From Kitasatospora aureofaciens (GTDB taxonomy: Bacteria; Actinomycetota; Actinomycetes; Streptomycetales; Streptomycetaceae): a stretch of 64,000 nucleotides of DNA. The notes beneath the pieces were generated by a model. It saw only the letters and a program-made list of their open reading frames with translations, did no database searches and was not told the DNA's origin. Positions 49,360 to 57,761 of this stretch are shown here, in pieces (within the stretch, counting starts at the first letter, position 1; every line of letters begins with the position of its first letter). Position numbers and translations under genes: made by a program. Where the stretch lies: assembly GCF_001188955.3 (NCBI RefSeq), contig NZ_JPRF03000035.1, positions 1-64,000 on the forward strand, in the 5' to 3' direction.

Positions 49360-49994
49360 GGGGCAACCTCCAGAAGGTTCACGGACGTGCCGGCGGTGTC
49401 GTGGGTCTCCGGGGTGCCCCGGGTGGCGGTGCTGTCGGTGCTGCCGGGTGTGCCGGTCGGCGGGGCGGCCTTCTGCAGCGCCTTGCGGGCCCGGTGCAGT
49501 CGCACTCGGGCGGTGGCGGCGGTGATGCCCAGCGCCTTGGCGGTCTCGCGGACGGCCAGCCCGTCGACGGTCACCAGGTCCAGCACCGCGCGCAGCGGCT
49601 CCGACAGGGCGGCGTGCCGCGCCGCCAGCGCCCGGGCCTCCCGGGCCGCGTCGATGCGTTCCTCGATCGCGGACACGTCCTGGTCGTCCAGCATCCGCTG
49701 GCCGGCGATCCTGGCCACCGCCCTGAACTCGCGGGCACTGCCGCGGAAGTGCGAGGCCACGACGTTGCGGGCGATGCCGTACAGCCAGGCGGCCGGCGTG
49801 CCGCGGCGGGCGTCGTAGTTGTCGGCCTGCTCCAGCGCCGTGAGGAAGATGTCGGCCGTCAGATCGGCCGCCAGGTGCACGCTGTCGGTGCGCCGGGTGA
49901 CGAATCCGAGCACGGCGTCGAACTGTTGCTGGTAGAAGACGGCGAAGGCCGCCGGGTCACGCGAGGGTGGTGCTATCGGGTGCTCCGCTGACAC
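49356..49994 (-). CDS. ECF RNA polymerase sigma factor
   Basis: 212-aa sigma factor. Region 2 includes AFAVFYQQQFDAVLGFVTRR, ADLTADIFLTALEQADNYDARRGTPAAWLYGIARNVV. Region 4 is LSEPLRAVLDLVTVDGLAVRETAKALGITAATARVRLHRARKAL. A Pro/Thr-rich C-terminal tail of about 35 residues follows. AAGGAG is 7 nt before GTG 49994. Translational coupling to the membrane protein downstream suggests envelope-signal control. Autoregulation is usual but the target promoter was not identified. Confidence 0.9.
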   Translation of the reverse strand: MSAEHPIAPPSRDPAAFAVFYQQQFDAVLGFVTRRTDSVHLAADLTADIFLTALEQADNYDARRGTPAAWLYGIARNVVASHFRGSAREFRAVARIAGQRMLDDQDVSAIEERIDAAREARALAARHAALSEPLRAVLDLVTVDGLAVRETAKALGITAATARVRLHRARKALQKAAPPTGTPGSTDSTATRGTPETHDTAGTSVNLLEVAP

Positions 49995-50078
49995 GGGTGA
50001 ACTCCTTGGAACGGCGAGCACTGCCTTACGCCACTACTTGGCTCGGGCCGTCCGGGGCGTTACACGGGCCGTGCCCGG

Positions 50079-50492
50079 TCAGCGGATCTCCGAGCCCGGG
50101 TTGGCCTCGTCCCACTCCCGGCGGGAGGTGACGATCGCGTCGTGGTGGGAGTAGGACCAGTCGACCATCGCCCGCACCAGGTGGGTGAGGCTGTGGCCGA
50201 GCGGGGTCAGCTCGTACTCCACCTGCGGGGGGACGGTCGGGTGGACGGTCCTGGAGACCAGGCCGTCGCGCTCCAGGCGGCGCACCGTCAGGGTCAGCAT
50301 CCGCTGCGAGATCCCCGGCAGGGCGCGCTGCAGCTCGCGGAACCGCCGTACGCCCTGGGCGAGTTCGACGACGGCCAGGACCGACCAGCGGTCGCCGAGG
50401 CGGTTCAGCAGGTCGCGGATGCCGCAGTCGACGCCGTCGTCGCACCAGACCACCGGCCGGCGGGTGGTTACCGCGGTGTGCCCTACTGACAT
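50079..50492 (-). CDS. HxlR-family winged-helix regulator
   Basis: 137-aa MarR-like regulator. VWCDDGVDCGIRDLLNRLGDRWSVLAVVEL contains the conserved N-terminal Cys, and FRELQRALPGISQRMLTLTVRRLERDGLVSRTVHPTVPPQVEYELTPLG is the winged helix of the family. AAGGAGG is 7 nt before ATG 50492. It is divergent from the NmrA-like gene, a common pair in which the regulator senses redox or quinone stress. Confidence 0.92.
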   Translation of the reverse strand: MSVGHTAVTTRRPVVWCDDGVDCGIRDLLNRLGDRWSVLAVVELAQGVRRFRELQRALPGISQRMLTLTVRRLERDGLVSRTVHPTVPPQVEYELTPLGHSLTHLVRAMVDWSYSHHDAIVTSRREWDEANPGSEIR

Positions 50493-50571
50493 GGAAGTGC
50501 CTCCTTACGCCGGAGGCCCAGGCTACCGAGGATGGTCACGTCCTCAGCGACCAGCCGTCCGAAGGAGAAAC

Positions 50572-51402
50572 ATGCTGCTCGTCACCGGTGTCAACGGAGG
50601 GCTCGGCGCCCTCGTCCTGGAGCGCCTCGCCGGCCGTGCGGACGTCGTCGCCGGGAGCCGGACACCCGACCAGGTCCGGGCCGAACTGCCCGCCCGGCTG
50701 GTGGACTTCGACCGGCCGGAGACCCTGGCCGCGGCCTTTGGGGGCGTACGGACGCTGCTGCTGATCTCGGCGGGCGCCGCCGAGGACGACGTGGTGACCG
50801 CCCGGCACGGCGCGGCGATCGAGGCCGCAGAGAAGGCCGGCGTCGAGCACGTGGTCTATACCAGCCTGTCCGGCGACGGCGACCACCTGCCCTACGCGCT
50901 GGCGCACCGCTGGACCGAGCGGCGGCTGCGCGAGTCCGGCACCCTGCGCTGGACGGTGCTGCGCAACGGCCTCTACGCGGAGCTGCTGGCCGGGATCGCC
51001 GCTCCCGGCCCGGACGGGGTGATCACCGCGCCGCTGGGCACCGGTCGGCTGGCGGCGGTGGCCCGGGCCGACCTCGCCGAGGTGGCGGTGAACGTCGCCC
51101 TGGCACCCGCGCGGCACGCCGGCCGGACGTACGAGCTGGTGGGGGAGCGGGCGGTGGGCGGCGCGGAGGTGGCCGAGGTGCTGGGCGCCGAGTACCGCCC
51201 GGGCCGGCTCACCGACGCCCGGGCGTCGGTGGCAGCCTCGGACGCCCTCGACTTCCAGGTGCCGATGGTGCTGGGCACCTACTCGGCGATCGCCCACGGC
51301 TTCCTGGCCGGGCCGGGCGGGCCGGGCGATCTGGCGGCCCTGCTCGGCCGCCCGCCCCGCCCGGCCCTGGAGGTCATCGCCGGGGCGGCGTCAGTCGGCT
51401 AG
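50572..51402 (+). CDS. NAD(P)-binding NmrA-like/quinone oxidoreductase 2-type protein
   Basis: 276-aa atypical short-chain dehydrogenase. The nucleotide loop is VTGVNGGLGALVLERL. The DFDRPETLAAAFGGVRTLLLISA and HVVYTSLSGDG segments match QorB/NmrA proteins, which lack the catalytic YxxxK. AAGGAG precedes ATG 50572. It is divergent from the HxlR regulator. Its end overlaps the convergent reductase gene by 12 bp. Likely role: quinone reduction or redox sensing. Confidence 0.88.
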   Translation: MLLVTGVNGGLGALVLERLAGRADVVAGSRTPDQVRAELPARLVDFDRPETLAAAFGGVRTLLLISAGAAEDDVVTARHGAAIEAAEKAGVEHVVYTSLSGDGDHLPYALAHRWTERRLRESGTLRWTVLRNGLYAELLAGIAAPGPDGVITAPLGTGRLAAVARADLAEVAVNVALAPARHAGRTYELVGERAVGGAEVAEVLGAEYRPGRLTDARASVAASDALDFQVPMVLGTYSAIAHGFLAGPGGPGDLAALLGRPPRPALEVIAGAASVG

Positions 51403-52362
51403 CACCGCGATCCGGCCCGTGCTGCGCCCGTCGGCGACCAGCTGGACGGCCTCGGCCGCCCCGGCCAGCGGCACCCGGGCGCTGACCAGCGGCCGGACCA
51501 CGCCCTGCTCGGCGAGCTTGGTCAGCTCGTCGTGGGCGGCCCGGACGGCGCGCGGGTCGTGGGTGTTGTAGAGGCCCCAGTGCAGGCCGAGGATCGCGTA
51601 GTTCTTCACCAGGGCGTGGTTGAGCGCGGGCGCCGGGATCTGCCCGGCGGCGAAGCCCACCACCACGATCCGGCCCTCGAAGGCCACGCACCTGGTGGAG
51701 CCGGTGTAGGCGTCACCGCCGACCGGGTCGAAGACCACGTCGGCGCCGCGCCCGCCGGTGAACTCCTTGACGGCGGCGACGAAGTCCCCGGCCGTCCGGT
51801 CGACCACCAGGTCGGCAGCGAGGGCACGGGCCGTCTCCGCCTTGGCCGGGCCGCCGACCACGGCGACCACCCGGGCCCCGGCGGCCCGGCCGAGCTGGAC
51901 GGCCGCGCTGCCGACCCCGCCCGCCGCCGCGTGCACCAGCAGGGTCTCCCCGGCCCGCAGCCGGGCCCGGCGGTGCAGGGCGAACCAGGCCGTCTGGTAG
52001 CCGATGTGCAGCGCCGCCGCCTCGGCGTCGTCCAGCGCTTCGGGCGCCGGGAACGCGGCCGCGGCGTCCAGCAGCGCGTACTCGGCGAAGGCGCCGTGCG
52101 GCAGCACCGGGTTGCCGATCAGCCGCTCGCCCCGCCGGGCGCCGTCCGCGACCTCGCCGCACAGCTCCACCCCGGGGGTGAACGGCAGCGGCGGACGGAC
52201 CTGGTACTGCCCGCGCACCATCAGCGCGTCCGGGAAGTTCACCGCCGCGGCCCGGACCCGCACCAGCAGCTGCCCCGGGCCGGGCACCGGCCGTGCCACG
52301 TCGTCGGCCAGCCGCATCACCGCGGCCGGCTCGCCGAGCTCACCCACCTGCCAGGCCCTCAC
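51391..52362 (-). CDS. NADPH:quinone reductase-type medium-chain dehydrogenase
   Basis: 323-aa zinc-free reductase. VRAAAVNFPDALMVRGQYQVRPPLPFTPGVELCG and HAAAGGVGSAAVQLGRAAG are typical of QOR proteins linked to acyl-CoA metabolism. The GTG at 52362 overlaps the upstream SDR stop (GTGA). It is the last of a three-gene operon (SDR, SDR, QOR) under the 53989 palindrome, so it likely acts on an unsaturated acyl or ketone intermediate. Confidence 0.88.
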   Translation of the reverse strand: MRAWQVGELGEPAAVMRLADDVARPVPGPGQLLVRVRAAAVNFPDALMVRGQYQVRPPLPFTPGVELCGEVADGARRGERLIGNPVLPHGAFAEYALLDAAAAFPAPEALDDAEAAALHIGYQTAWFALHRRARLRAGETLLVHAAAGGVGSAAVQLGRAAGARVVAVVGGPAKAETARALAADLVVDRTAGDFVAAVKEFTGGRGADVVFDPVGGDAYTGSTRCVAFEGRIVVVGFAAGQIPAPALNHALVKNYAILGLHWGLYNTHDPRAVRAAHDELTKLAEQGVVRPLVSARVPLAGAAEAVQLVADGRSTGRIAVLAD

Positions 52363-53150
52363 AGCACCTCGCTCCTCTCCAGTCCCTGCTGGAGCCGGTT
52401 CATCCCGGCGATCCAGCGGTCCGGGTCGGTGGCCCGGACGCGGTAGTACTCGGCGGTCTCGGGGTGCGGCAGGATCAGGAAGCGGTCCTCCCGCAGCGCG
52501 TCGAGCGCCGCTCCGGCGACGACCTCCGGCTCCAGCGCGGTCGGCGCGAGCAGCGCCTCGCCGACCGCGCCGGTGGAGGCCAGCATGTCGGTGCGCACGC
52601 CCTGCGGGCACAGCGCGTGCACCTTGACGCCCCGGTGTTGGTAGGTGGCGGACAGCCACTCGGCGAAGGCGAGTGCGCCGTGCTTGCTGACGGCGTACGG
52701 CGCCGAGCCGAGCATGGTGAGCAGCCCGGCGGCGGAGACGGTGGCCAGGAAGCGGCCCTGGCCGCGCTCGAGCCAGTGGGGGAGCAGCAGTTCGGCGGCC
52801 CGGACGTGGGCCAGCACGTTGACCTCCCAGGCGCTCGCCCAGGCCGTGGCGGGCGCGTCGGCGCCGCCGACCGGGGCGACGCCCGCGTTGGCGCACCACA
52901 CGTCGATCTCGCCGAGTTCCGCGCGGGCCCGGCCGACCAGGGCGGCCAGACCGGTGGCGGAGGCGGCGTCCCCGGGCAGTGCGACGCCGCCGCAGTCCTC
53001 GGCGACCGCGCGGGCGGCCCCGGCGTCCAGGTCGTTGACCACCACCCGGGCGCCGGACGCGGCGAAGGCCCGGGCCAGCGCGGCGCCGATGCCCCGGCCG
53101 GCGCCGGTCACCACCACGCCCTGGCCCTCGAAGGCGCCGTGCTCGCTCAC
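52359..53150 (-). CDS. short-chain dehydrogenase/reductase
   Basis: 263-aa classical SDR. Cofactor loop TGAGRGIG, NAG-containing segment WCANAGVAP, catalytic Ser in TVSAAGLL and the catalytic YAVSK. A C-terminal extension of about 25 residues (DPDRWIAGMNRLQQGLERS) is unusual. The GTG at 53150 overlaps the upstream SDR stop and the gene in turn overlaps the QOR gene: full translational coupling. Confidence 0.9.
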   Translation of the reverse strand: MSEHGAFEGQGVVVTGAGRGIGAALARAFAASGARVVVNDLDAGAARAVAEDCGGVALPGDAASATGLAALVGRARAELGEIDVWCANAGVAPVGGADAPATAWASAWEVNVLAHVRAAELLLPHWLERGQGRFLATVSAAGLLTMLGSAPYAVSKHGALAFAEWLSATYQHRGVKVHALCPQGVRTDMLASTGAVGEALLAPTALEPEVVAGAALDALREDRFLILPHPETAEYYRVRATDPDRWIAGMNRLQQGLERSEVL

Positions 53151-53905
53151 AGGCCACCGCCGAGGGTGACTCCGCCGTCCACCACCAGGGTCTGGCCGGT
53201 GATCCAGTCGGCCGCCGGGGAGAGCAGGAAGGCGACCGCCCCGGCGATGTCCTCCGGGACGCCGAGCCGGCCCAGCGGGTAGGCCTTGGCGACCTTCTCC
53301 TCGCGGCCCTCGTACAGCGCCTCGGCGAACTTGGTCTTCACCACGGCCGGGGCGACGGCGTTGACCCGGATGCCCTGCGGGCCCAGCTCGGCGCCGAGTT
53401 CGGTGGTGAGCCGTATCAGCGCGGCCTTGCTGACGCCGTACATGCCGATCCCGAGGGAGGCGCGGATGCCGGCGATCGAGGCGACGTTGACGACCGAGCC
53501 GCCGTGCTCGCCCATCCAGGCGGCGTGTGCCCGGCGGGTCCAGGCCAGCGGGCCGAGCACGTTGACGGCCATGATCTTGGCGGCGGCGGCCTCCTCGGTC
53601 TCCAGGACCGGCCCGTACACCGGGTTGATGCCGGTGTTGTTGACCAGGTGGTCGAGCCGGCCGAAGGCCTCCAGGGTGCGGGCGACGGCCTCCTCCTGGT
53701 GGGCCGGGTCGTCGGCCTTGCCCGCGACGGCGATCGCGTTCTCCGGACCGCCGAGGTCGCGGACGGCCTCGGCGAGCGGCTCGGCGTTGCGGGCGGTGAG
53801 GCAGACCTTGGCGCCGCGCCCGACCAGTTCGCGCGCGATGCCGAGGCCGATGCCGCGGCTCGATCCGGTCACGACGGCCACCCGGCCCTTGAAGGAGTGC
53901 ACCAC
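53147..53905 (-). CDS. short-chain dehydrogenase/reductase (FabG-like)
   Basis: 252-aa classical SDR. TGSSRGIGLGIA, NNTGINPVYG (NNTG in place of NNAG), NVASIAGIRASLGIGMYGVSKAAL with the catalytic Tyr and Lys, and a FabG-like C-terminus (ITGQTLVVDGGVTLGGG). It likely oxidises or reduces 3-hydroxy/3-keto acyl-CoA. Two adjacent GTG codons (53905, 53902) can start it; AGGA is about 6 nt before the first. First gene of the operon, below the palindrome at 53989. Confidence 0.9.
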   Translation of the reverse strand: MVHSFKGRVAVVTGSSRGIGLGIARELVGRGAKVCLTARNAEPLAEAVRDLGGPENAIAVAGKADDPAHQEEAVARTLEAFGRLDHLVNNTGINPVYGPVLETEEAAAAKIMAVNVLGPLAWTRRAHAAWMGEHGGSVVNVASIAGIRASLGIGMYGVSKAALIRLTTELGAELGPQGIRVNAVAPAVVKTKFAEALYEGREEKVAKAYPLGRLGVPEDIAGAVAFLLSPAADWITGQTLVVDGGVTLGGGL

Positions 53906-53988
53906 GGAGGGTCCTGCCTTTCCCGCGAGGGTCTTGAGTTCGAGACTGCCGACCGGGTCGGCGTGGGCTGACCGGGCGGCTGGACTGA

Positions 53989-54004
53989 CTAAGCGCTTGC
54001 TCAG
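53989..54004. promoter_or_regulatory. palindromic operator CTAAGCGCTTGCTCAG (reverse complement of the 42650 site, 15/16)
   Basis: Its reverse complement CTGAGCAAGCGCTTAG differs from the site at 42650 in one base. It lies between the divergent SDR operon and TetR gene, 84 bp upstream of the SDR start and 95 bp before the TetR start. Confidence 0.8.
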
Positions 54005-54098
54005 CATGGTGTCGGTGCGGCAGCCTGTCAACAGTCCGCCGGACCACGACGGACGGCCGACGGGAAAGCCCGTACGAATCCTCTGGGAGGATGGCGCC

Positions 54099-54725
54099 AT
54101 GACCAGCACGCCGATCGCCGACCTCTGGCCGACCCTGCCCGGCGCCGACACCCGCCCCGAGGCGGCGTACCGGCTGCTCCAGGCGGCCGTCGAGTCGTTC
54201 GCGGAGCGCGGCTTCCACGCCACCACCACCCGGGACATCGCCACCGCGGCCGGAATGAGCCCCGCCGCGCTGTACATCCACTACCAGTCCAAGGCCGCCC
54301 TGCTCGCCGAGATCAGCCAGGCCGGGCACACCGCCACGCTCGCGCTGGTGCGGGCGGCGGCGGCCGGGGACGGCGGCCCGGCGCAGCGGATGCGTCGGAT
54401 GGTCGAGCAGTTCACCGCCTGGCACGCCCGGGCCCGTACCGTCGGCCGGGTGGTCAACTACGAGCTGCACGCGCTGCCCGAGGACGCCTACGCCGTCGTC
54501 GCGGCGCTGCGCCTGGACATCGAGCGCGAGGTCAGCGCGCTGATCGAGGCAGGCGCGGCGGCCGGGGAGTTCGAGGTCGCGGAGGTGCGCACGGCTGCCC
54601 GCGCAGTGACCTCGCTGGGCATCGACGTCTCCCGCTGGTACACCGAGCGCTCCTCCGAGACGCCGGAGGAACTCGGCCGCCGTTACGGCGACTTGGTGCT
54701 GCGGATGCTCGGCGCCCGGGTCTGA
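54099..54725 (+). CDS. TetR/AcrR-family regulator of acyl-CoA genes
   Basis: 208-aa repressor. The helix-turn-helix (about 20-68) reads YRLLQAAVESFAERGFHATTTRDIATAAGMSPAALYIHYQSKAALL, strongly like FadR/KstR2-type regulators. The C-terminal domain matches the acyl-CoA-sensing class (AVTSLGIDVSRWYTERS). GGGAGG is 8 nt before ATG 54099. It is divergent from the SDR operon; the same palindrome is found before the phosphotransferase/acyl-CoA dehydrogenase operon. Ligand probably an acyl-CoA. Confidence 0.91.
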   Translation: MTSTPIADLWPTLPGADTRPEAAYRLLQAAVESFAERGFHATTTRDIATAAGMSPAALYIHYQSKAALLAEISQAGHTATLALVRAAAAGDGGPAQRMRRMVEQFTAWHARARTVGRVVNYELHALPEDAYAVVAALRLDIEREVSALIEAGAAAGEFEVAEVRTAARAVTSLGIDVSRWYTERSSETPEELGRRYGDLVLRMLGARV

Positions 54726-54815
54726 CCTCCGGCGTGCGGAGGGGGTGCGGGAGGCTCGGTCGGTGAGGACGGGTAGCGTGGTGGCTCCGGTGGACTTTGG
54801 TTCGAGGAGGTACTG

Positions 54816-55445
54816 ATGGCCGATCAGAACGACCGTGTGAGCGAGCTGTTGGCCGAGGTCTGGATGTCCTGGGCGGAGCGCGGCGCGACCCTGAGCGCGG
54901 AGGACTGGGACCGGCCCACCCGGCTGTCCGAATGGACCGTCCGGGACCTCTACGCGCACGTGGCACCGGCGCCGGGGCAGTTCTCCGAGCTGCGCGAGGC
55001 CGTGGTCGAGGGCCCGGCCGGGCTGACCGGCGGGGCGGAGATCCTGCGGGTGTTCAACCAGCCGGGCGGGCTGGCCCACACCGCCGCCGGGCAGATCGCC
55101 GAGATGGCCAAGGAGGCCGCCAAGGCGACCGAACCCGCCGTGCTGATCGCCCGGTTCGGCACCGAGGGCCCGGCCGCCCTGGCCGCGATCGCGGACCTCG
55201 CGCCCGACACCGTGGTGGCGCACCAGCTGCTCGGGAAGGTGACGGTGGGGGCGCTCGGCGAGTTGGCGCTGATGGAGGCCACCGTCCACCTGCTCGACCT
55301 GATCGCCGCCGTCGGCGGACCGGCGCCCGTGGAGGGGGCGCTGCACTTCACCCGCGGACTGCTGGCCGAGGCCGCGGACCCGGTGGCCTTCATCGAGGCG
55401 GCGGCGGGGCGCGGTTCGGAGCCGGTGCTGCCGATCATCCGCTGA
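54816..55445 (+). CDS. TIGR03083/maleylpyruvate-isomerase-like, mycothiol-dependent DinB-fold protein
   Basis: 209-aa soluble protein. The N-terminal four-helix bundle has WDRPTRLSEWTVRDLYAHVAPAPGQFSEL, where the His is the first metal ligand, and a further His region in EATVHLLDL. These fit the MDMPI/DinB_2 family of mycothiol-dependent metalloenzymes. GGAGG precedes ATG 54816. Substrate unknown. The TetR gene upstream ends 90 bp away in the same direction, so co-transcription is possible. Confidence 0.8.
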   Translation: MADQNDRVSELLAEVWMSWAERGATLSAEDWDRPTRLSEWTVRDLYAHVAPAPGQFSELREAVVEGPAGLTGGAEILRVFNQPGGLAHTAAGQIAEMAKEAAKATEPAVLIARFGTEGPAALAAIADLAPDTVVAHQLLGKVTVGALGELALMEATVHLLDLIAAVGGPAPVEGALHFTRGLLAEAADPVAFIEAAAGRGSEPVLPIIR

Positions 55446-55492
55446 GGCCTGGGGGCGGGAGCTCCCGGTCAACCGTCTGAGCTGGTCAGTCG

Positions 55493-55498
55493 TATGAT
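55493..55498 (+). promoter_or_regulatory. -10 box TATGAT
   Basis: TATGAT (55493-55498) lies 36 bp before the ATG of the next gene. No good -35 hexamer at 17 bp, so only a candidate. Confidence 0.35.
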
Positions 55499-55533
55499 CT
55501 GCACCAGACAGAACGGGATGGGTGGGGGCGTCG

Positions 55534-55905
55534 ATGGACTCGTTGTGGAACCTGTGGTGGCTGGTGCCCGCCGTCCTCTACGGGGGCGGATCGATCGCCA
55601 ACCGGGTGCGGCGGGACGTGAAGGAGCGGCACGAGCGCAAGCTCGAACTGCTCGAGGCCCAGCACCAGCAGCGCCTGGCCCTGGACGCGGCCAACCGGCC
55701 GCCCGAGCCGGTCTGCGGCTGCACCCACCACCTGGCCAAGCACGACAAGCAGGGCCGCTGCCACGAGGTGGTCGAGACGCCCACCGCCTGGGACGCCGAC
55801 CGCCGCCCGGTGCGCTACGAGCCCGGGCAGTGCAACTGCCAGCAGTACGTGGGGCCGGAGCCGCTGGGCACGGTGTACGCCCCGGAGCTGATCGACCCGC
55901 GCTGA
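55534..55905 (+). CDS. conserved hypothetical with Cys/His cluster (123 aa)
   Basis: Starts with one transmembrane segment (about 5-24, WNLWWLVPAVLYGGG), then a charged helical stretch (RRDVKERHERKLELLEAQHQQRLAL) likely to be a coiled coil. A cysteine/histidine cluster (VCGCTHHLAKHDKQGRCHEVV, later CNCQQY) suggests a metal or Fe-S site facing the cytoplasm. It resembles conserved Streptomyces proteins of unknown function. ATG 55534 follows a GGTGGGGG stretch. A perfect 16-bp terminator follows. Confidence 0.65.
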   Translation: MDSLWNLWWLVPAVLYGGGSIANRVRRDVKERHERKLELLEAQHQQRLALDAANRPPEPVCGCTHHLAKHDKQGRCHEVVETPTAWDADRRPVRYEPGQCNCQQYVGPEPLGTVYAPELIDPR

Positions 55906-55922
55906 GCCGTACCCCGCGTCGA

Positions 55923-55960
55923 GGAGCGGCCGCCGCACCCCGGAGTGCGGCGGCCGCTCC
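55923..55960 (+). terminator. terminator, 16-bp perfect stem
   Basis: GGAGCGGCCGCCGCAC (55923-55938), 6-nt loop CCCGGA, GTGCGGCGGCCGCTCC (55945-55960). No T-tract. Confidence 0.8.
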
Positions 55961-56274
55961 GTCGTGAGCGGCGACGGTGGAACGCTGCCGACGGCTGACC
56001 GAACCAGTCGCGTTCCACTGCGCGACGCTGGACAGGCGCAGCGGGCGGTCCTGCCACCAGTCCTCGACGGCGAGGGAGGTGACGGACATGATGCCGCGTC
56101 CATCCGTCCTCGGGCCGTGAAGTGCCCGCTCCGACGGGGCTCGGTTGTTTCGCCCGGACGGAGCGGGTACGCGCGGAGTGAAGGCGGGTCGGCGGCCTCC
56201 TGGCGGGGCCGTCCCGATCCCGAGCGCCCCGGCCCGTGAGCGGGTACCGGCGGCTACGCACCGAGGTGAGCGTC
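55961..56274. other. 314-bp stretch without supported gene
   Basis: Sits between the terminator of the 123-aa gene and the next small ORF. Open frames exist on both strands but overlap the terminator or neighbouring genes and show no family resemblance. Nothing else seen. Confidence 0.4.
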
Positions 56275-56574
56275 ATGAGCAGCGAACGACCGGACGACGA
56301 CCGTAGGGACCGGCAGGACCCAGACCAGAAGGAGCAGGAATCGCCCGTCGGCCCGGGAGGGGTGGGCGGATCCAGCGGCGCGGAGGCGCAGCCGCGCGAG
56401 CGCACCGTCCCCGGCACCGCATCCGCACGGGAGGGCTACCAGCCCGACCACGGCACGGGTTCCGGCTCCCCGTTGGAAGGCGTCGAGATCGACCCGGACG
56501 AGCAGCAGGAGATCCACCCCTCCGACGACGAGGACCAACCCGACGCTGGCCCGGTCCGGCGCAGCCCGTCCTGA
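56275..56574 (+). CDS. small acidic disordered protein (99 aa), unknown
   Basis: Very hydrophilic, rich in Asp, Glu, Gln, Pro, Ser and Gly, with no hydrophobic core and no membrane segment, so it is probably disordered. It has no recognisable family. ATG 56275 follows GAGGTG at a usable distance. A bidirectional terminator follows at 56594. It is uncertain as a gene, but the terminator and codon use support it. Confidence 0.4.
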   Translation: MSSERPDDDRRDRQDPDQKEQESPVGPGGVGGSSGAEAQPRERTVPGTASAREGYQPDHGTGSGSPLEGVEIDPDEQQEIHPSDDEDQPDAGPVRRSPS

Positions 56575-56593
56575 ACAGGTCCCGACCGGAGGA

Positions 56594-56651
56594 GGCCGGC
56601 CCGCCCGGATGAGCGGCAGCGCCCCGCGGACTCCCTCCGGGCGGGCCGGCC
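56594..56651. terminator. bidirectional terminator, 16-bp perfect stem
   Basis: GGCCGGCCCGCCCGGA (56594-56609) pairs with TCCGGGCGGGCCGGCC (56636-56651), with a 26-nt loop. It lies between a plus-strand and a minus-strand gene. Confidence 0.75.
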
Positions 56652-56657
56652 GGCCCC

Positions 56658-57761
56658 TCAGGGCGTGACGGTGACGGTGGAGCCCACCAGGTGCTCTGCC
56701 AGTCCGGCCCAGCCCTGCTCGCGGTACCAGCGCCGCTGGCGGTCCGCGCCGTTGCCCGTGCGGTCGAACTCCCGCCACAGCTCGGCCACCCGGCCGGTGT
56801 CGCCGGCCGCTTCCAGGCCCGGGGCGAGGTAGGCGCGCAGCTCCTCGACCACGGCGGCGGCCGGGCGGGCGGTGCCGTCGGCGGGGGAGACCAGCTGCCC
56901 GTGCAGCCCGGTGCGGGCGGCGTGCCAGGTCGCGGCCCGTAGCAGCTCCTCGGGGGTCCGCGGGCGCGGGCGCCCCTGCCGCTCCTCAAGGACAGCGGTG
57001 GTCACCAGGGCCCGGACCAGGCCGGCGAACAGCTCGGCGTCGGCGACCGTCAGCTGGACGTCCGCCGCCCGCACCTCCACGGTCGGATAGCGCTCGGACA
57101 GCCGGGCGTGCCAGTACAGCTGCCCCGCGTCGGCCACCGCTCCGGCAGTCCGCAGTGCCGCCACCCGCTGCCGGTAGTCCGCGGCGTCGCGGAAGGCGGG
57201 CGGCGGCCCGCTGACCGCCCACTGGTCGAACTGGACCGTGCGCCAGCTGGCGAAACGGGTGTCCGCGCCGCGCCAGTAGGGCGAATTCGCGCTCAGCGCG
57301 ATCAGTACCGGCAGCCAGGGCCGCAGCCGCACCAGGGCGCCCAGGCGCTCCTCCTCGTCGCGGACGCCGACGTGGACGTGCATGCCGTTGAGCATCAGGT
57401 CGTCGACCAGCGCGGGTGCCTGCCGGTGGGCCCGCCGGTAACGCTCGGCGTCGGTGACCGGCACCGGGCCCGGCGGCCCGAACGGGGCCGAGCCGACCGG
57501 TACGACCCGGCAGCCGTGCTGGGCCGCGGCCGCGTTCAGCCCGGCGCGTACCCGGGCCAGGTGGCGGGCCACCCCCGCCAGGTCCTCACAGACCGGCGTC
57601 GCGCTCTCCACCTGGACCTGGAGCAGCTCGTGCTGCGCCTCGGCGGGGCGCAGCGCGGGCGCCAGTGAGGCGGTGGCCAGGACCTCGGCGGCCCGGGGCA
57701 GTGGCATGCCGTCGCGGGGATCGACCAGCAGGTACTCTTCCTCGACTCCGAGTGTCAGCAT
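56658..57761 (-). CDS. carboxylate-amine ligase / glutamate-cysteine ligase-like (YbdK family)
   Basis: 367-aa GCS2-type enzyme that would join glutamate (or another amino acid) to an amine using ATP. GVEEEYLLVDP at the N-terminus is the family hallmark. VHVGVRDEEERLGALVRLRPWLPVLIALSANSPYWRG follows, and SERYPTVEVRAADVQL completes the substrate site. The ATG at 57761 is immediately before the hallmark. It is divergent from the GNAT gene. EgtA-like or YbdK-like function cannot be separated by eye. Confidence 0.87.
   Translation of the reverse strand: MLTLGVEEEYLLVDPRDGMPLPRAAEVLATASLAPALRPAEAQHELLQVQVESATPVCEDLAGVARHLARVRAGLNAAAAQHGCRVVPVGSAPFGPPGPVPVTDAERYRRAHRQAPALVDDLMLNGMHVHVGVRDEEERLGALVRLRPWLPVLIALSANSPYWRGADTRFASWRTVQFDQWAVSGPPPAFRDAADYRQRVAALRTAGAVADAGQLYWHARLSERYPTVEVRAADVQLTVADAELFAGLVRALVTTAVLEERQGRPRPRTPEELLRAATWHAARTGLHGQLVSPADGTARPAAAVVEELRAYLAPGLEAAGDTGRVAELWREFDRTGNGADRQRRWYREQGWAGLAEHLVGSTVTVTP

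Noticed and set aside
55469..56089. Minus-strand frame across the 123-aa gene and terminator
   Set aside because: It reads through a perfect terminator hairpin and lies antisense to a better supported gene.
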